The position numbers and the translations under genes are program-made. 6,974 nt of DNA from Caldithrix sp. RBG_13_44_9 (GTDB lineage Bacteria; Calditrichota; Calditrichia; RBG-13-44-9). The DNA is taken from positions 21,582-28,555 of the forward strand of contig MESS01000003.1 in NCBI GenBank assembly GCA_001771055.1, given 5' to 3'. Below, piece after piece: positions 5,191 to 6,974 of the stretch (positions are counted from its first letter, which is position 1; each line of letters opens with the position of its first letter). The notes under the pieces were generated by a model. The model saw only the letters and a program-made list of their open reading frames with translations. It made no database searches and was not told the origin of the DNA.

Positions 5191-5942
5191 AAAAACTAGT
5201 CTATTTCAGTTTGCGATTGAGAATTGCTGTTTTTATCCTGGTAGGGACATTGATTTTCAGCTGTATAATCTTATACACTACCTACCGATATGTGAATCGC
5301 ACTCTCACCGAATCACTGATCGAGCAGGGCCGTTTGTTAGCTGCTAATATTGCCGAAATTGCTGCTGAGAAGATCATCGAAGAAGATTTCGTCGAATTGA
5401 AGTCAACTGTAGAGAAATATAAATATTATTCCACCATCGAATATATTCTGATTGAGGATTATAGCGGCCAGATTAAGACCGATACCTATAATGGTATTGT
5501 CCCCAGCGAAATTGCGGTGGGCCATTCCGAAACCCAGTTTGGAGAAACAGTGGAGTTTGATGTGAAACTGATCCGGGTGACTTCGCAGCATACCCAGGTT
5601 TATGATATAAAACAGGCGGTGAAGGAAGGTTTGCTGGGTTATGTACGGGTGGGAATGAAAAAATCTTTTGTTGACGACAAAATTGAAGAAACCATCATTT
5701 ATTTGGGAATTGTTTTTTTGATTGGTACTTTTTTAGCTATCACCTTGACGGTTTTTATTATTACATTACAATTCAGCAGGCCCATAGCACATCTCACTGA
5801 GATGGCTCATAAAATAAGTATGGGAGATTTTAATAAACCGGTACGGGTGCAGGTAAAAAACGAAATTGGGATTCTGGCCGAAGCAATCGAACGGATGCGA
5901 GAAAGTTTGAAATCTTCGATTGAACGATTGAAAAGTCGGTAA
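5187..5942 (+). CDS. Two-pass membrane receptor ending in a HAMP domain
   Basis: The protein has 251 residues. A short basic N-terminus leads into a first membrane helix at about 12-31. A periplasmic region of about 135 residues (34-168) follows, with a long helix and a strand-rich part (YSTIEYILIEDYSGQI ... GLLGYVRVGMKKSF) that resembles a single Cache-type sensor. The second membrane helix is at about 170-193. A HAMP domain at about 196-249 has the conserved Pro199, the MGDF segment at 212-215 and the NEIGILAEAIERM second helix. The protein stops at residue 251 straight after HAMP, with no kinase, methyl-accepting, cyclase or phosphodiesterase domain. It should detect an external ligand and change HAMP packing in the cytoplasm, but the effector must be a separate protein; the adjacent MglB/MglA and roadblock proteins are the obvious candidates. 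The start overlaps the previous stop by 4 bases. The frame ends cleanly, with no sign of a frameshifted output domain in the next 30 bases. Confidence 0.85.
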   Translation: MKKLVYFSLRLRIAVFILVGTLIFSCIILYTTYRYVNRTLTESLIEQGRLLAANIAEIAAEKIIEEDFVELKSTVEKYKYYSTIEYILIEDYSGQIKTDTYNGIVPSEIAVGHSETQFGETVEFDVKLIRVTSQHTQVYDIKQAVKEGLLGYVRVGMKKSFVDDKIEETIIYLGIVFLIGTFLAITLTVFIITLQFSRPIAHLTEMAHKISMGDFNKPVRVQVKNEIGILAEAIERMRESLKSSIERLKSR

Positions 5943-5958
5943 TTAAATTTATAAAGTT

Positions 5959-5966
5959 AAGGAGAG
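5959..5966 (+). promoter_or_regulatory. Strong ribosome binding site of mglB
   Basis: AAGGAGAG contains a near-complete Shine-Dalgarno core, 6 to 8 bases before the ATG at 5973. It is the best ribosome binding site in the window, while the meaB and kinase starts have none visible, so MglB may be produced in excess over the other products. Confidence 0.6.
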
Positions 5967-5972
5967 ACCCCG

Positions 5973-6482
5973 ATGGTCCAAGTTAAGAAATTAAAAGATG
6001 GCAGCCGCCAAGTGATTCTCACCGCCCGGCAGTTCGATGAAATTACCAAGGTCTTATCCGAACTGGCTGCAAAAACCAAAGCTTCCACTATTTTACTCGC
6101 TGATATCAGCGGACAGTTGATAACCCAGCGTGGTAATACTGAAGATATAAATACCGCCATCCTCAGCGCACTGGCTGCTAGCGATTTTGCTGCCACTTCG
6201 GAGATGGCAAAATTGGTAGGGGAAGATGCAAAATTTAAATTGCTATTCCATGAGGGCGAAAAAAGGAACGTGTATCTGTCAAATATTGGTGATAATTTTT
6301 TCCTGGTAGTGGTTTTTGATGTCAGTGTAACTCTGGGATTGGTGAGAATTTATACTAAAAAAGCCATCCATAGCCTGCTTGAAATTTTTGAAGAGAGTGA
6401 ACAAGGGGAGGATGCCAGTAAAATAATTGATAAGGATTTCTCCAGCATGTTGGGCGATATGCTGGATGACTCATTCAAATGA
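5973..6482 (+). CDS. mglB: MglB-like roadblock/LC7 protein, GTPase-activating partner of MglA
   Basis: This 169-residue cytosolic protein is a typical bacterial roadblock/LC7 protein. The domain covers about residues 17-132: first helix QFDEITKVLSELAAKT, strand pair STILLADISGQLITQRG, the small-residue helix ALAASDFAATSEMAKLVGE, then LLFHEGEKRNVYLSNIG and FFLVVVFDVSVTLGLVRI. MglB of Myxococcus has the same order, including the FHEG, VVVIFD and LGLVR steps. MglB dimers bind MglA and raise its GTP hydrolysis. The last 30 residues form an acidic tail ending FSSMLGDMLDDSFK, like the acidic C-terminal segment of Myxococcus MglB that contacts MglA. A strong ribosome binding site (AAGGAGAG) fixes the start. 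The mglA gene follows after 51 bases, which confirms the pairing. Confidence 0.9.
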   Translation: MVQVKKLKDGSRQVILTARQFDEITKVLSELAAKTKASTILLADISGQLITQRGNTEDINTAILSALAASDFAATSEMAKLVGEDAKFKLLFHEGEKRNVYLSNIGDNFFLVVVFDVSVTLGLVRIYTKKAIHSLLEIFEESEQGEDASKIIDKDFSSMLGDMLDDSFK

Positions 6483-6533
6483 TATTCCAACCGTGGGACA
6501 GAAGATAAAATCAAACAGATATGGGGAAGTTGA

Positions 6534-6974
6534 ATGTTTATTAATTGGGCACTACAGGAGATAAATCTCAAAATTGTTTATTATGGACCTGGAATGAGTG
6601 GTAAGACCAGCAATCTGGAATATATTCATTCCAAACTGGATCCCTCGCTAACTGGCGAACTGGTAACCTTAAAAACCAAAGAAGACCGTACTATCTTCTT
6701 TGATTTTATGCAAATTGAAGTAGGTAGAATCAAAGGCAAAAAACCAAAATTTAATCTCTATACGGTTCCGGGTCAGGTTTATTATGCCTCCAGCCGAAAA
6801 ATCATTCTCAATGGAGTAGATGGCATTGTGTTTGTGGCTGATTCGCAGCGGGACCGCATGGAAGGAAATATCGAAACCTTGCTGGATTTGGAAAATAACC
6901 TCCTGGCTTCAGGGTTTTCCCTTGAAACCTTTCCCTGGATGGTACAATACAACAAGCGTGATTTACCAAATGCC
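6534..6974 (+). CDS. mglA: MglA-like Ras-family GTPase, C-terminus outside the window
   Basis: The first 147 codons of a gene that continues past the right edge; MglA proteins have about 195 residues, so roughly three quarters is present. The start begins MFINWALQEINLKIVYYG, matching MglA, and GGGGAAG (6523-6529) is a ribosome binding site. The P-loop GPGMSGKT is at 18-25 (Lys24, Thr25). Arg52 in KEDRTIFFDF and Gln81 in TVPGQVYY correspond to the catalytic arginine and glutamine of MglA. ILNGVDGIVFVADSQ at 91-105 and the guanine-specifying NKRD at 140-143 complete the G domain seen here. MglA switches between GTP and GDP forms to place motility or pilus machinery at a cell pole; MglB, encoded 51 bases upstream, accelerates hydrolysis. 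The P-loop has Ser22 where Myxococcus MglA has Cys. The output in this organism is not readable from the window. Confidence 0.93.
   Translation, partial: MFINWALQEINLKIVYYGPGMSGKTSNLEYIHSKLDPSLTGELVTLKTKEDRTIFFDFMQIEVGRIKGKKPKFNLYTVPGQVYYASSRKIILNGVDGIVFVADSQRDRMEGNIETLLDLENNLLASGFSLETFPWMVQYNKRDLPNA

Noticed and set aside
5403..6571. Minus-strand frames inside the HAMP receptor and mglB regions
   Set aside because: They are shadows of strongly supported genes on the other strand.
1..6974. CRISPR array, tRNA, rRNA, insertion sequence or phage genes
   Set aside because: No regularly spaced repeats, tRNA-like cloverleaf, rRNA motifs or transposase/integrase patterns were seen on either strand.

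Overview
The window reads as a chromosomal stretch of a Gram-negative bacterium with moderately AT-rich DNA. Every supported gene lies on the + strand. A Gram-negative, LPS-bearing cell is inferred from the C-terminal end of a family 9 (heptosyltransferase-like) glycosyltransferase at the left edge. Strongly AT-rich spacers, frequent weak ribosome binding sites and an MglA/MglB pair embedded in a cluster of small roadblock, DUF4388 and two-component proteins would fit a deep-branching lineage such as the Calditrichota/KSB1/Marinimicrobia side of the FCB group or a deltaproteobacterial relative. Sequence reading alone does not settle the lineage.

Layout. Bases 1-219 hold the 3' end of the glycosyltransferase gene. 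A gap of nearly 400 bases without a gene follows; it carries inverted repeats but nothing I can name. Bases 616-1572 encode a complete MeaB/ArgK-type G protein, the chaperone of adenosylcobalamin-dependent acyl-CoA mutases, followed by a weak hairpin. A 182-base AT-rich spacer with a plausible sigma-70 promoter leads into the main unit.

From 1755 to the right edge there are eight co-directional genes: a soluble PAS-containing NtrB-type histidine kinase; a stand-alone CheY-like receiver; a DUF4388 (PATAN-like) protein with a roadblock-like C-terminal half; a small divergent roadblock-like protein; a winged-helix-like protein with an unassigned C-terminal domain; a two-pass membrane receptor that ends after its HAMP domain; MglB (roadblock GTPase-activating protein); and MglA (Ras-like GTPase, cut off by the window end). 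The largest gap between them is 106 bases and two junctions are 5 bases or a 4-base overlap, so they probably form one operon or two closely linked ones.

Working model (inference). The membrane receptor and the soluble kinase are inputs. The receiver and the roadblock/DUF4388 proteins act as adaptors. The MglB-MglA switch is the output, as in polarity and type IV pilus or gliding control in Myxococcus and Thermus. The unusual points are a receptor with no output domain, a kinase paired with a receiver that has no effector domain, and three roadblock-type proteins around one GTPase. The first two suggest that signals pass by protein-protein contact to the GTPase rather than to transcription.
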